Of a DNA stretch of 46,989 nt, positions 37,523 through 45,961 are shown one piece after another. The notes under the pieces were generated by a model. It was given only the letters and a program-made list of their open reading frames with translations, made no database searches and had not been told where the DNA came from. A program made the position numbers and the translations under genes. Source of the DNA: Acidimicrobiia bacterium (lineage in GTDB: Bacteria; Actinomycetota; Acidimicrobiia; Spongiisociales; UBA11373); the NCBI GenBank assembly GCA_040902765.1, contig JBBDWO010000004.1, positions 1-46,989 of the forward strand. The letters run 5' to 3'. How positions within the stretch are numbered: the stretch's first letter is position 1; every line of letters starts with the position of its first letter.

Positions 37523-38819
37523 GGACGGAACGCTCTCGAACCAGCCGCTCCACCTGAGCGGCACTCTCCTCGTCCGGGGATCCGTAGATCTCCCCGGAGG
37601 CTTCCACGGCGGCGATGAAGGCAGCAACGACCTCATCGCCCAACACACCGGCCCGCCCGCGAAGGTGTTCGAACGCCTCGGCCTGGGTCACCGCCGACCG
37701 GTAGGACCGGGTGCTGGTCATCGCATCGAAGGTGTCGGCCACGGCGAGGATGCGCGACTCGAGGGGCGGATCGGTGGCCGAGCCCTCGACCACGGCGTGA
37801 TGGGCGGCCGCCACCGCGACCATGGGCGCCAGGAACGTGGCCTGGGCCAGCGAGTCTTCGACCACCCGCATGTGGCGCACCATCCGGCGGTACTCGGCGG
37901 CGTCGAGCGGCCCCGGCTTGAACAAGAGGTCTGCGGGGACGGCGACCTTGCCGACATCGTGGATGAGCGCCGCCCACCGGAGGATCTCGAGGCGCTCGTG
38001 CGACAGCCCCATCCACTCCCCCGTCGTCCGGCACAGGTGAGCGACCCGCTCGGTGTGTCCCCTGGTGTACGGATCGAGGGCCTCCACCACCTTGACGAAC
38101 CCCTTGATGGTGTCCTCGTGAGCGCGGCGCAGGTTGGAGTAGGTGGCGAACCCCACGTGGCCGACGAGGAAGGTGACCATCATCAGCGGGAGGATCATCG
38201 GCCCGGCCAGGACGAAGGCGGCACCGAGGATGGCCCCGAACGCACCGAGGACCGTCAGGGCGATGTGGGTCGGCAGAGTCGCCGACCAGCTCGGCATCGC
38301 CCTCCCCGGGTACATCCGGGCGATGGCGAACCGCACCAACTGGAAGTTGACCCAGTCGTAGACCGTCGCGCCGAGGGCTGCGCCGAAAGCGAGCCTGGGA
38401 AGGTGACCGACGGTCACGGCACCCTCAGGGAGGAAGAAGGAAAAGAGCGTGACACCGGCCGACGCCGACAGAACGAGCTGCCCGAAGTTCACCGCTGGCT
38501 GACGCCACCGGCGCTGGCGGAGATCGTCGGGATGCAATACGGCGACGGCCGCCATGAGGGCAACGGCGAGGACGGCGCTCTGCCTGCCGAAGGCCACGGC
38601 GGCGGTGAACGTCACCATCGCCGACGACGAGATGTAGAGACGATCGGTGATCTCGACGGACGAGAACTCGAGGGCGAAGAAGGTGCCGGCCAGGACGACC
38701 CACAGCGTCCACGAGTGCGGGAGCTCCTGCGTGAGGAAGAGACCGACGAGCACGGCTGCGCCGACCGCGGCGAAGGCCACGGCGAGGACGGTCATCCGGC
38801 GTTCGTGTCGTGTACTCAT
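37515..38819 (-). CDS. Membrane HD-GYP-type phosphohydrolase
   Basis: A 434-aa protein: about seven membrane segments in residues 10-225, then the HD-GYP domain. Motifs: ALDPYTRGHTERVAHLC, WAALIHDVGKVAVP (HD), HHAVVEGS (HHExxxG-like, with Ala for Glu), and AVADTFDAMTSTRSYR (DxxDAMTSxRxYR). The GYP loop itself is changed. It may hydrolyse cyclic-di-GMP or another cyclic dinucleotide or act as a sensor. No GGDEF gene is in the window. The start at 38819 is ATG. Confidence 0.88.
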   Translation of the reverse strand: MSTRHERRMTVLAVAFAAVGAAVLVGLFLTQELPHSWTLWVVLAGTFFALEFSSVEITDRLYISSSAMVTFTAAVAFGRQSAVLAVALMAAVAVLHPDDLRQRRWRQPAVNFGQLVLSASAGVTLFSFFLPEGAVTVGHLPRLAFGAALGATVYDWVNFQLVRFAIARMYPGRAMPSWSATLPTHIALTVLGAFGAILGAAFVLAGPMILPLMMVTFLVGHVGFATYSNLRRAHEDTIKGFVKVVEALDPYTRGHTERVAHLCRTTGEWMGLSHERLEILRWAALIHDVGKVAVPADLLFKPGPLDAAEYRRMVRHMRVVEDSLAQATFLAPMVAVAAAHHAVVEGSATDPPLESRILAVADTFDAMTSTRSYRSAVTQAEAFEHLRGRAGVLGDEVVAAFIAAVEASGEIYGSPDEESAAQVERLVRERSVRA

Positions 38820-39332
38820 GGTGCGTGTGGGCGGCGAGCCCGGGTCCTATCCGTCTCAGCCGACTCGCCAGCTCATGGCTTACGAATCGGCAGGTCCATC
38901 CGGTTTGTCAGTTCCCACGGTCAACCACATATCACCTACCGCCTCCCTTCGCTGCTGACTCGACTCCGGAATCCCGGTGCCGGCATCGTCTTCGCTCGTG
39001 AGGTGTCTTGTCAGTTGTAGATGACCCGGGCTCGCCCGGGGTCGGTCGATCGTCCGAATCACTTCGGCATGGTCACGGCCCACCTTCAGTAATTAGGTGG
39101 GGCCTGTCCGACCCACTCCACTACGCACAAAAGCGGACGCCCCCCGCACCAACGGGGAGACATCCGCCCAATGAGCACGATACCCAGGCTGCCAGAGTGT
39201 CGAGACCAGTTTTCGCGATCTGTCCCCCACTTTCGACACACTGCAGCCAGTTCGGCCACTAGGAGTAGCGATATGCGCGTCGCGACGACCAAATGGCATC
39301 GCCAAGATAAGACATGAGGTCGGGGCGACCAC

Positions 39333-39353
39333 GTCTTCCGTCCTCCGTCTTCA
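39333..39353. repeat. Heptanucleotide array, GTCTTCC type
   Basis: Three units: GTCTTCC, GTCCTCC, GTCTTCA. The shortest of the arrays. Confidence 0.6.
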
Positions 39354-39357
39354 GACA

Positions 39358-39418
39358 AACGCTCAACGCTCAACGCAATACCCGGCTCCGGCGTTGAGCG
39401 TTGAGCGTTGAGCGTTGA
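39358..39418. repeat. Inverted pair of AACGCTC/GCGTTGA heptanucleotide arrays
   Basis: Left: AACGCTC, AACGCTC, AACGCAA (39358-39378). Right: four GCGTTGA (39391-39418). Same family and arrangement as at 36228-36290, 3 kb away. It is located upstream of ggt, ending about 45 bp before its start codon. Confidence 0.88.
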
Positions 39419-39463
39419 GCGTGTACCAAGTACCGGCGGACGCGCATCCCTAGGCTCAACCAG

Positions 39464-41053
39464 GTGCAACCCGCCCCTGCCGACGTCTCGACCCACACCA
39501 CTCCCGGCGCGGTGGCCGTCACCCCGCATCATCTCGCCACCGAGACTGCGGTGCGGGTCATGGCCGACGGCGGTACGGCGGCGGATGCGCTCGTCGCCGC
39601 CAACGCGGTCCTCGGCATGGTGCTGCCGACGACCTGCGGGATCGGCGGCGACCTCTTCGCCATGGTCCACCGGCCCGGCATGGATCGCCCCGACGTGCTC
39701 AACGCCTCCGGACGGGCCGGCGAAGGGGCCGACGCGGCCCGCCTCCGCGCGGCCGGCCACACCACGCTCGATCTGCGGTCCGCCGACACCGTCACCGTGC
39801 CCGGCTGCGTGGACGGGTGGGAGGCGCTGCTTGCCCGTCACGGCACCCAACCCTTGGCGGACCTGCTGGCACCGGCGATCGAACTCGGTGAGGACGGGTT
39901 CGAGGTCTCCTCCGAGCTGAGCTCCGACCTGGGCAGGATCGAGGGCTTCGTCGCCCATCAGGCCGGAGCGGCAAGCCTCTACCCGGACGGATCGGTGCCC
40001 GCGCCCGGCGCGATGATCACTCGACGGGATCTCGCCAGCACCCTCAGCGGTATCGCCCGCGACGGCCGTGACGGCTTCTACCGGGGACCGATCGGTGCCG
40101 CCATCACCCAAGCGACCGACGGCATCCTCACCGCCAACGACCTGGCGAGCAACCATCCCGACTGGGTGGAGGCGATCGGCGCCCAGGTGTTCGGACTCGA
40201 CGGCTGGACGGTGCCGCCGAACAGCCAGGGATACCTGACGATCGCGGCCGCGCTCCTCCTCGAAGCGCTCGAGCCGCCGAACGATCCTGAGGATCCCGGG
40301 TTCCACCACGCCGTCATCGAGGCGTATCGGGCCGTCGCCTGGGAGCGTGACGACCTGGTGGCCGACCCGGACCACGCTCCACTCGACGCCGCCGAACTGC
40401 TCGACCCGCAGCGGATCATGGACCGCCTGCCACGACTGTCGGCCGACAGCGTCACGCGCTGGCCGGTGCCGGATCCGGCACCGGGCGGAACGGCCTACTT
40501 CTGTGCCGTCGATGCCGACGGCATGGCGGTCTCGATGATCCAGTCGAACTTCACCGGGATCGGCTCCGGAATCGTCGCCGGTACGACCGGAGTGTTCCTA
40601 CACAACCGCGGCGGCTGCTTCAACCTCACGCCGGGGCACGCGAACGAACTCGCCCCCGGCAAGCGTCCGCTCCACACCCTGTCCCCGACGCTGTGGACCC
40701 GTGATGGGTCTCCCGCCATGGTGCTCGGGACCCGCGGGGGGCATCAGCAGCCCCAGTACCTCGTCCAGATGGTGGCCCGGCTCCTCATCGGCGGGATGGG
40801 GGTGAGGGAGGCGCAGGCGGCGCCCCGCTGGCAGGCCGACGCCATCGATCCGCTGGGTTCAGCGATCGCCGTCGAAGTCGGGATGCCGGAAGGCGTCGTG
40901 GTCGGACTCGTCGAGCGGGGCCACACGGTCTACCGCCGTCCCGACGCCCCCGCTGGATGGGGACCGATCTCGGTCGTGACGATCGACGACACCGGTACCC
41001 GACGAGCGGCCGCGGACCCGAGGGTCAGTACGGCCGGCGCGGACGGCGACTAG
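39464..41053 (+). CDS. Gamma-glutamyltransferase-family protein
   Basis: A 529-aa Ntn-hydrolase. The large-subunit start VAVTPHHLATETAVRVMADGGTAADALVAANAVLGMVLPTTCGIGGDLFAMVH is characteristic. The nucleophile Thr343 of the small subunit is in GGTAYFCAVDADGMAVSMIQSNF, where self-cleavage would occur. There is no signal peptide, so it appears cytoplasmic, unlike E. coli GGT. The substrate may be glutathione-like thiols or others. It starts at GTG 39464. Its last 195 bp overlap the antisense tail of the next gene. Confidence 0.9.
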   Translation: MQPAPADVSTHTTPGAVAVTPHHLATETAVRVMADGGTAADALVAANAVLGMVLPTTCGIGGDLFAMVHRPGMDRPDVLNASGRAGEGADAARLRAAGHTTLDLRSADTVTVPGCVDGWEALLARHGTQPLADLLAPAIELGEDGFEVSSELSSDLGRIEGFVAHQAGAASLYPDGSVPAPGAMITRRDLASTLSGIARDGRDGFYRGPIGAAITQATDGILTANDLASNHPDWVEAIGAQVFGLDGWTVPPNSQGYLTIAAALLLEALEPPNDPEDPGFHHAVIEAYRAVAWERDDLVADPDHAPLDAAELLDPQRIMDRLPRLSADSVTRWPVPDPAPGGTAYFCAVDADGMAVSMIQSNFTGIGSGIVAGTTGVFLHNRGGCFNLTPGHANELAPGKRPLHTLSPTLWTRDGSPAMVLGTRGGHQQPQYLVQMVARLLIGGMGVREAQAAPRWQADAIDPLGSAIAVEVGMPEGVVVGLVERGHTVYRRPDAPAGWGPISVVTIDDTGTRRAAADPRVSTAGADGD

Positions 41054-42031
41054 GGGCCGCACCGCCTGCTCCTCGGCAACCTCCCGGCGTTGCTCGACAG
41101 CGGCAAAGGCGGCCTCACGCAGTTCACGAGCGACCCGCTGTCTGTCACGCCTACCCTGGTACGCCATCCACACCGCGAAGAGGATGGTCCCGGCTACCAG
41201 GATGGCGCCGATGATCCACTCCCTGCTGCCGCCGAGGATGGAACCCGACTCGTCGAAGAGAGCCAGCCGCCACGCCTCGTCAGCAGTCTCGATGTCGGCA
41301 TCGAACGGCTCCGACACGACCGCCGGACCCAACATCTCGACGGCGAACTCGGTGAAGTCCCCGGCGCCACCGAACCTGACCTCGGGGTTCCACACGATCG
41401 GATCGGCGATCGCGGGTCCTTCCAGCCACGGCGTCGGCGGCCACGGCTCGCGTAGGCCGATGTTCTGGCGAACAAGTGCCAGATGGACGCTCTTCGTGGT
41501 GTCGTTGAACCGGTTGCGGTACCAGCCGAGCACCTCCTTGGCGAAACCGGCAGGATAGGTCCCGTCGCTGACCCGCCACTGCGCGAGGTGGACCAGACCG
41601 CGTTGGATGCTTCCCTCCACGGTCCCGATCAGCCAGGAAGACACCACGATCAACCCCTCGCCACCGAAGGCGGCGGCCCGTAGGTGCTGGTTGCCGTGCC
41701 AGCCGAGTGCCACGCCGTCGAGCGGGAGCTCGTCGGCGAAGACGCAGACGGCGACGCCGTCGAGACCACCGATGGTGTCGTCGATGACCGATGCCGCCTC
41801 GGCGGTGGCGTCGGCCCACCGCTGCGCCGCCTGTTCGCCAATCCCTGCGGTGAACACCCGCGCCGGCCCGGCGGAGAGCTCGTGCTCGAACGACACGGCT
41901 GGAAACCGATCGGTGCACGAGGCAGCCGGGGCCGCACCCCCCAGTGCAGGGCTGGCCACCGACAAAGCCATCGAGGCGACGACCAGGGCCACGCCGCGAC
42001 GAAGACCGGGGGAAAGGAGAAAGTGGCTCAT
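40859..42031 (-). CDS. Secreted/membrane protein with degenerate peptidase-MA-like domain
   Basis: A 390-aa protein I cannot assign firmly. It has a signal peptide (RRGVALVVASMALSVASPALG), then an external domain (about 40-260), one membrane helix (WIIGAILVAGTILFAVWMAYQ, about 280-300) and a basic, disordered cytoplasmic tail. GLVHLAQWRVSDGTYPAGFAKEVLGWYRNRF resembles the HELTH ... WLSEGLAEY region of peptidase-MA enzymes, but without the catalytic HExxH. The last 65 codons lie antisense to the ggt 3' end, so the tail may be an extension after a lost stop. ATG 42031. Confidence 0.6.
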   Translation of the reverse strand: MSHFLLSPGLRRGVALVVASMALSVASPALGGAAPAASCTDRFPAVSFEHELSAGPARVFTAGIGEQAAQRWADATAEAASVIDDTIGGLDGVAVCVFADELPLDGVALGWHGNQHLRAAAFGGEGLIVVSSWLIGTVEGSIQRGLVHLAQWRVSDGTYPAGFAKEVLGWYRNRFNDTTKSVHLALVRQNIGLREPWPPTPWLEGPAIADPIVWNPEVRFGGAGDFTEFAVEMLGPAVVSEPFDADIETADEAWRLALFDESGSILGGSREWIIGAILVAGTILFAVWMAYQGRRDRQRVARELREAAFAAVEQRREVAEEQAVRPLVAVRAGRTDPRVRGRSSGTGVVDRHDRDRSPSSGGVGTAVDRVAPLDESDHDAFRHPDFDGDR

Positions 42032-42135
42032 GAGCGCTCGCACCCATCGTACCGACCACCGCGAAACAAGCCGTAAAGCGCCCGATTCCACACTCGGAAC
42101 AGCGATAGGGCCTCGACGGTCATACAATCCAGATC

Positions 42136-42456
42136 GTGAAAGGACGCAGCACCATCATCGCGACGGCGATCGCCGGCCTACTCGCCGGACTGTCGGTGGC
42201 TCGTTGGATCCAGAAGACCCGGAAGCAGGCTGGCTCGGATACCCCAGGAGCCGCCACCGCCGAGTCCGAGGCCGACCTGATCGACATCAAGGGGATCGGC
42301 CCGGTCTTTCGACAGCGACTCGTCAAAGCGGGCATCGACTCGTTCGACGAACTCGTCGAGGCGGGGGCAGCCAAGGTGGCGACCGTGACCGGTGTAGGCG
42401 AGATCGCCGCCGCCGATTGGATCGCGCAAGCGATCACCCTCGCCGCCTCGTCTTGA
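42136..42456 (+). CDS. Membrane-anchored helix-hairpin-helix protein
   Basis: A 106-aa protein: an N-terminal membrane helix (STIIATAIAGLLAGLSVARW), a short linker, then an HhH pair ADLIDIKGIGPVFRQRLVKAGIDSFDELVEAGAAKVATVTGVGEIAAADWI with the GIGP and GVG turns. Similar HhH domains bind DNA or RNA without sequence choice. The start is GTG 42136. The TGA stop overlaps the next gene's TTG start. Confidence 0.8.
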   Translation: MKGRSTIIATAIAGLLAGLSVARWIQKTRKQAGSDTPGAATAESEADLIDIKGIGPVFRQRLVKAGIDSFDELVEAGAAKVATVTGVGEIAAADWIAQAITLAASS

Positions 42457-43529
42457 CCGATCGCCCCAGTCCCTACCTGGAGCGTCCAGAGCACCTCGGC
42501 GACCGCCTCCCAGGGGAGCCCCGCTACCGCACCGATCAGGTCCGTGAGTGGCTCTACCGGCACCCGGTGACGGTCGTCGACGCCATGACCAACCTTCCCG
42601 GCTCGGTGAGGGAGTGCCTCGAACCGCTGTGGCCCTTTGACGTCGAGACCGAGCAGACCACCGATCGCGGCCGAACGATCAAGACCCTGTACCGCACCAC
42701 TGACGGGGCGGCGATCGAGTCGGTGCTGATGGGCTACCAGAAGCGCACCACGCTGTGTGTGAGCAGCCAGGCGGGTTGCGCCATGCGCTGCACCTTCTGC
42801 GCCACGGGCCAGTTCGGGTTCGAGCGCCACCTCGATGCGGGTGAGATCGCGGCCCAGGTGGCGCACGCCAACGCCAGACTCCGGGCCGAGCCCATGCAGT
42901 CCGCACCGGGCCGCGTGACCAACGTCGTCTTCATGGGCATGGGCGAACCGCTCGCCAACTTCGACAACGTCGCCGAGTCGATCCGGCGAATGATCGAGCA
43001 CATGGGGATGTCCGCCCGATCGATCACCGTGTCCACCGTGGGGGTCGTGCCCGGGATCCACCGCCTCGCCGAGCTCCCCTGGCCGGTGACGCTCGCCGTC
43101 AGCCTGCACGCTGCCGACGACGCCCTCCGGGAGTCGCTCGTCCCGCTCAACCATCGGTATCCGATCAGCGACCTGCTGGAGGCGGCGCGGCGCTTCCAGA
43201 GTGGGAAGGGTCGGCGAGTCACCCTGGAGTGGACCCTGATGAGGGATGTCAACGACGACGCCCACCAGGCACGGGCTCTGGCCGCCATCGCCCGGGATCT
43301 CGGCGCCCACGTCAACCTGATCCCGCTCAATCCCACGCCCCTCGCCCTGCAGCAGCGGCCCGACCCCGAGCGCATCGAGGCGTTCCGGGCAGAGGTCGAA
43401 CGGCATGGCACCACCGTCACCTTGCGCGACACCCGCGGGACCGACATCGACGCCGCCTGTGGTCAGCTCCGGGTGTCCAGCGAGATCCGAGTACGACGCC
43501 GGATCCTGGCGGTCGAAGAGGATCGGTAA
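42453..43529 (+). CDS. rlmN: 23S rRNA (adenine2503-C2)/tRNA methyltransferase, radical SAM
   Basis: A 358-aa radical SAM enzyme. CxxxCxxC is C109-AMR-C113-TF-C116 (AGCAMRCTFCATGQFGF). Further signatures are VFMGMGEPLANFDNV, STVGVVPGIHRLAE, LAVSLHAADDALRESLVP and a methyl-carrying Cys in DAACGQLR near the end. It starts at TTG 42453, overlapping the previous stop as TTGA; upstream codons in frame are not family-like. Confidence 0.95.
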   Translation: MTDRPSPYLERPEHLGDRLPGEPRYRTDQVREWLYRHPVTVVDAMTNLPGSVRECLEPLWPFDVETEQTTDRGRTIKTLYRTTDGAAIESVLMGYQKRTTLCVSSQAGCAMRCTFCATGQFGFERHLDAGEIAAQVAHANARLRAEPMQSAPGRVTNVVFMGMGEPLANFDNVAESIRRMIEHMGMSARSITVSTVGVVPGIHRLAELPWPVTLAVSLHAADDALRESLVPLNHRYPISDLLEAARRFQSGKGRRVTLEWTLMRDVNDDAHQARALAAIARDLGAHVNLIPLNPTPLALQQRPDPERIEAFRAEVERHGTTVTLRDTRGTDIDAACGQLRVSSEIRVRRRILAVEEDR

Positions 43530-43538
43530 CCTCGCCGC

Positions 43539-43997
43539 ATGGCACTCGATTCCGGTGACCGGGCCCCCGACTTCGCCGCCACCGACCACGATGGTCGCAC
43601 GGTGCGACTCGCCGACTACGCCGGAAAGGGTCTCGTCCTTTACTTCTACCCCAAAGCGTTCACCCCTGGATGCACGACCCAGGCGTGCGACCTCCGCGAC
43701 CGCTACCAGACGTTCGCCGCCGCCGGGTACGAGGTCGTCGGCATCAGCCCCGACCCTCCTGAGCGCCTCGCCGAGTTTCGTGGCGAACACGACCTGCCGT
43801 TCTCGATGCTGTCCGATCAGGACCACGCCATCGCCCGCGCCTACGGCGCCTACGGCACCAAGAAGAACTACGGACGCGAGTACGAGGGGATCATCCGCTC
43901 CACGTTCGTGATCGGTTCCGACGGCCGCGTCGTGGATGCCTGGATCAATGTGCGTGCCAAGGGTCACGGCGATCGCCTGGCGCGGCTCCTGAGCTGA
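43539..43997 (+). CDS. bcp: Thiol peroxidase, Bcp/PrxQ type
   Basis: A 152-aa peroxiredoxin. The peroxidatic Cys45 is in FTPGCTTQAC, with the resolving Cys50 five residues on, as in PrxQ. The fold marker KGLVLYFYPKAFTPGC and STFVIGSDGRV are intact. It reduces peroxides at the expense of thioredoxin. It lies nine bases after rlmN, probably the same transcript. Confidence 0.95.
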   Translation: MALDSGDRAPDFAATDHDGRTVRLADYAGKGLVLYFYPKAFTPGCTTQACDLRDRYQTFAAAGYEVVGISPDPPERLAEFRGEHDLPFSMLSDQDHAIARAYGAYGTKKNYGREYEGIIRSTFVIGSDGRVVDAWINVRAKGHGDRLARLLS

Positions 43998-44078
43998 CCC
44001 GCCCCCGGGCGGAAGGGACTCTTCGTAGCAAACGGTCGCTCCTACACTCACCAGTCCCGAGTCCTCGCCGGATAGGTC

Positions 44079-45899
44079 ATGCCGAAACTTTCTCGAGATA
44101 CACAACTAGGGCTACTCGCCGCCGCCTCCGTGATCGTGGTGTCGATGCTGTCGTTCGGCATCAGCCGGGCGGCGGCCGGTGACTCCATCCTCGGTGGTGT
44201 CGAGGTGTCCGGCGTCGCCCTCGGCGGCATGACGATCGACCAGGCCAGGGACCGCCTGGAGGAGCTAGAGAGCGACCTGCGCACTGCTCGAGTTCCCGTG
44301 AAGGTGGGAACCGCCAACTTCGAGCTCCAGCTCGCCTCCATCGAGTACCGGTTGGACATCGATGCCATCCTCGACCAGGCGGTGGTCAACGGCCGCACCG
44401 GCACCGTGCTCGGCCAGTTCGCCTGGTGGCTGCGTGACCTCGTCTCACCGCCGGTCGACATCCCCCTCCCCTATCGGTACGACGAGGACGCCCTCGACCT
44501 GCTGCTGCGGGGATGGGAGGTGGAGGGCCTCGCCAACCCACCGTTCCCCGGCGAGGTCGCCGTCGTCGACAACGAGATCACCTACGCCTATCCTGCCGCC
44601 GGCACCGGGATCGATCGTGAAGCGGCCGTCGCCCTGATCAGTGCTTCGATCGGCGACCTGGGTCACCCGGCGGTCGTGCTGCCGACCACGATCCTGCTGC
44701 CGAGGGTCACCGCGGGCGATGTCGACGCCGCGGTGGCGGAGACCGAGCGACTGCTCGACGGCGGCGTCACCCTCACCGACGCGCCGTTCGGACGCGAGGT
44801 GGTGATTCCTCGGGACGTGCTGGGTACGGCCCTGGTGATCACCCTCGACGAGTCCATCCCCGAACCCGAGTTCGACTTCGCCGTCGACACCGAGCCACTC
44901 GTCGGCTTCCTCGACGGATTCGCCGAGTTCCTCGACAATGAGCCGGGCGATGCCGAGATCCTGATCGACGTCGAGACCGACGAGATCACCCTGGTTCCGA
45001 GTGTCCCGGTCTACGCCACCGACGAGGATCTGATCGCTGACGCCGTCTGGGAGGCGATGAACGATCCCGATCGCGCCGGGATCCTGCCCCTGAAGATCGT
45101 CGAGGACGCCGACTTCTCGACCGGCGACGCCGAGGCGCTCGGGATCAAGGAGCTCCTCGGGGAGTTCACCACCCACCACGCGTGCTGCCAGCGCCGCGTG
45201 ATCAACATCCAACTGATGGCCGACGAGGTCGACGGGGCGCTGGTCCTGCCCGGTGAGGAGTTCTCACTCAACGACCGGGTGGGTCGCCGTACCTCCGTCC
45301 GGGGCTTCGTGTGCGCCGGCGCCCTCGTCGGCGGCGAGCTCGTGGAGGAGGGCGACGTCTGCATCGGCGGCGGCACCAGTCAGTTCACCACCACGCTGCA
45401 CAACGCGGTCTTCTTCGCGGGTCTCGAACACGTCAGGTTCACCCCGCATTCGGCGTGGTTCAGCCGGTATCCGGAGGGCCGCGAAGCGACGATCGGATGG
45501 CGAGAGCCGGAGTACATCTTTCGCAACGACACCGAACACGCCCTGATCATCAAGACCCTGTATACCCCCGACTCGATCACTGTGAAGATTTACGGCGACA
45601 ACGGGGGACTACAGGTTGAAGCCGGCCTCTCCGACCGGTACAACTTCAGCGGCATTCACGAGACCGTACGGCTCAATGACAAGCTCACCACGCCAGGCGC
45701 CTGCTCACCGGAAACGGCGGTTACGGTGCAGGGGGGCAATGGCGGATGGTCGGTGACCGTCTACCGCTACCTCACCTACGCCGACGGCACCGAAGTGACC
45801 CAGGAGTGGCGGTGGCACTACACGGGCCTCTACCGCATCAAGGAGTACAACCCGGCGACCTGCGAGGCCGAGGAAGTAGAGGAGGGCGAGACTCCCTGA
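44079..45899 (+). CDS. VanW/YoaR-type peptidoglycan-binding membrane protein
   Basis: A 606-aa protein. A membrane helix (LGLLAAASVIVVSMLSFGI) is followed by one or two PG-binding_4 modules (about 35-340; GGVEVSGVALGGMTIDQARDRLEEL). The VanW domain follows (about 360-500): NIQLMADEVDGALVLPGEEFSLNDRVGRRTSVRGF and SQFTTTLHNAVFFAGL. The C-terminus adds a G5-like beta region. It probably works on the cell wall outside the membrane; no vancomycin-resistance genes are close. ATG 44079. Confidence 0.9.
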   Translation: MPKLSRDTQLGLLAAASVIVVSMLSFGISRAAAGDSILGGVEVSGVALGGMTIDQARDRLEELESDLRTARVPVKVGTANFELQLASIEYRLDIDAILDQAVVNGRTGTVLGQFAWWLRDLVSPPVDIPLPYRYDEDALDLLLRGWEVEGLANPPFPGEVAVVDNEITYAYPAAGTGIDREAAVALISASIGDLGHPAVVLPTTILLPRVTAGDVDAAVAETERLLDGGVTLTDAPFGREVVIPRDVLGTALVITLDESIPEPEFDFAVDTEPLVGFLDGFAEFLDNEPGDAEILIDVETDEITLVPSVPVYATDEDLIADAVWEAMNDPDRAGILPLKIVEDADFSTGDAEALGIKELLGEFTTHHACCQRRVINIQLMADEVDGALVLPGEEFSLNDRVGRRTSVRGFVCAGALVGGELVEEGDVCIGGGTSQFTTTLHNAVFFAGLEHVRFTPHSAWFSRYPEGREATIGWREPEYIFRNDTEHALIIKTLYTPDSITVKIYGDNGGLQVEAGLSDRYNFSGIHETVRLNDKLTTPGACSPETAVTVQGGNGGWSVTVYRYLTYADGTEVTQEWRWHYTGLYRIKEYNPATCEAEEVEEGETP

Positions 45900-45961
45900 G
45901 TCCGCGTACTGGTTCACCCTTCCCCATCGGTGACCCGCGGGACCCCCGCTAGGGTCGGAGC

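Larger units (their letters stand above)
38820..39463. other. 644-bp gene-free region between HD-GYP and ggt
   Basis: No credible protein gene. Visible structure: a GACCCGGGC/GCCCGGGGTC stem near 39023-39043; a nested hairpin GCGGA ... CCCCG-CACCAA-CGGGG ... TCCGC at 39133-39167; an inverted repeat GTGTCGA (39197-39203) / TCGACAC (39233-39239); the 9-mer TTGTCAGTT at both 38905 and 39008; and 7-bp arrays at 39333-39418. The middle part could be an IS remnant or a structured RNA. Confidence 0.6.

Noticed and set aside
39086-40375. Minus-strand frame spanning the gap and the ggt start
   Set aside because: It runs through the heptamer arrays and ggt antisense; no ribosome-binding site or homology seen.
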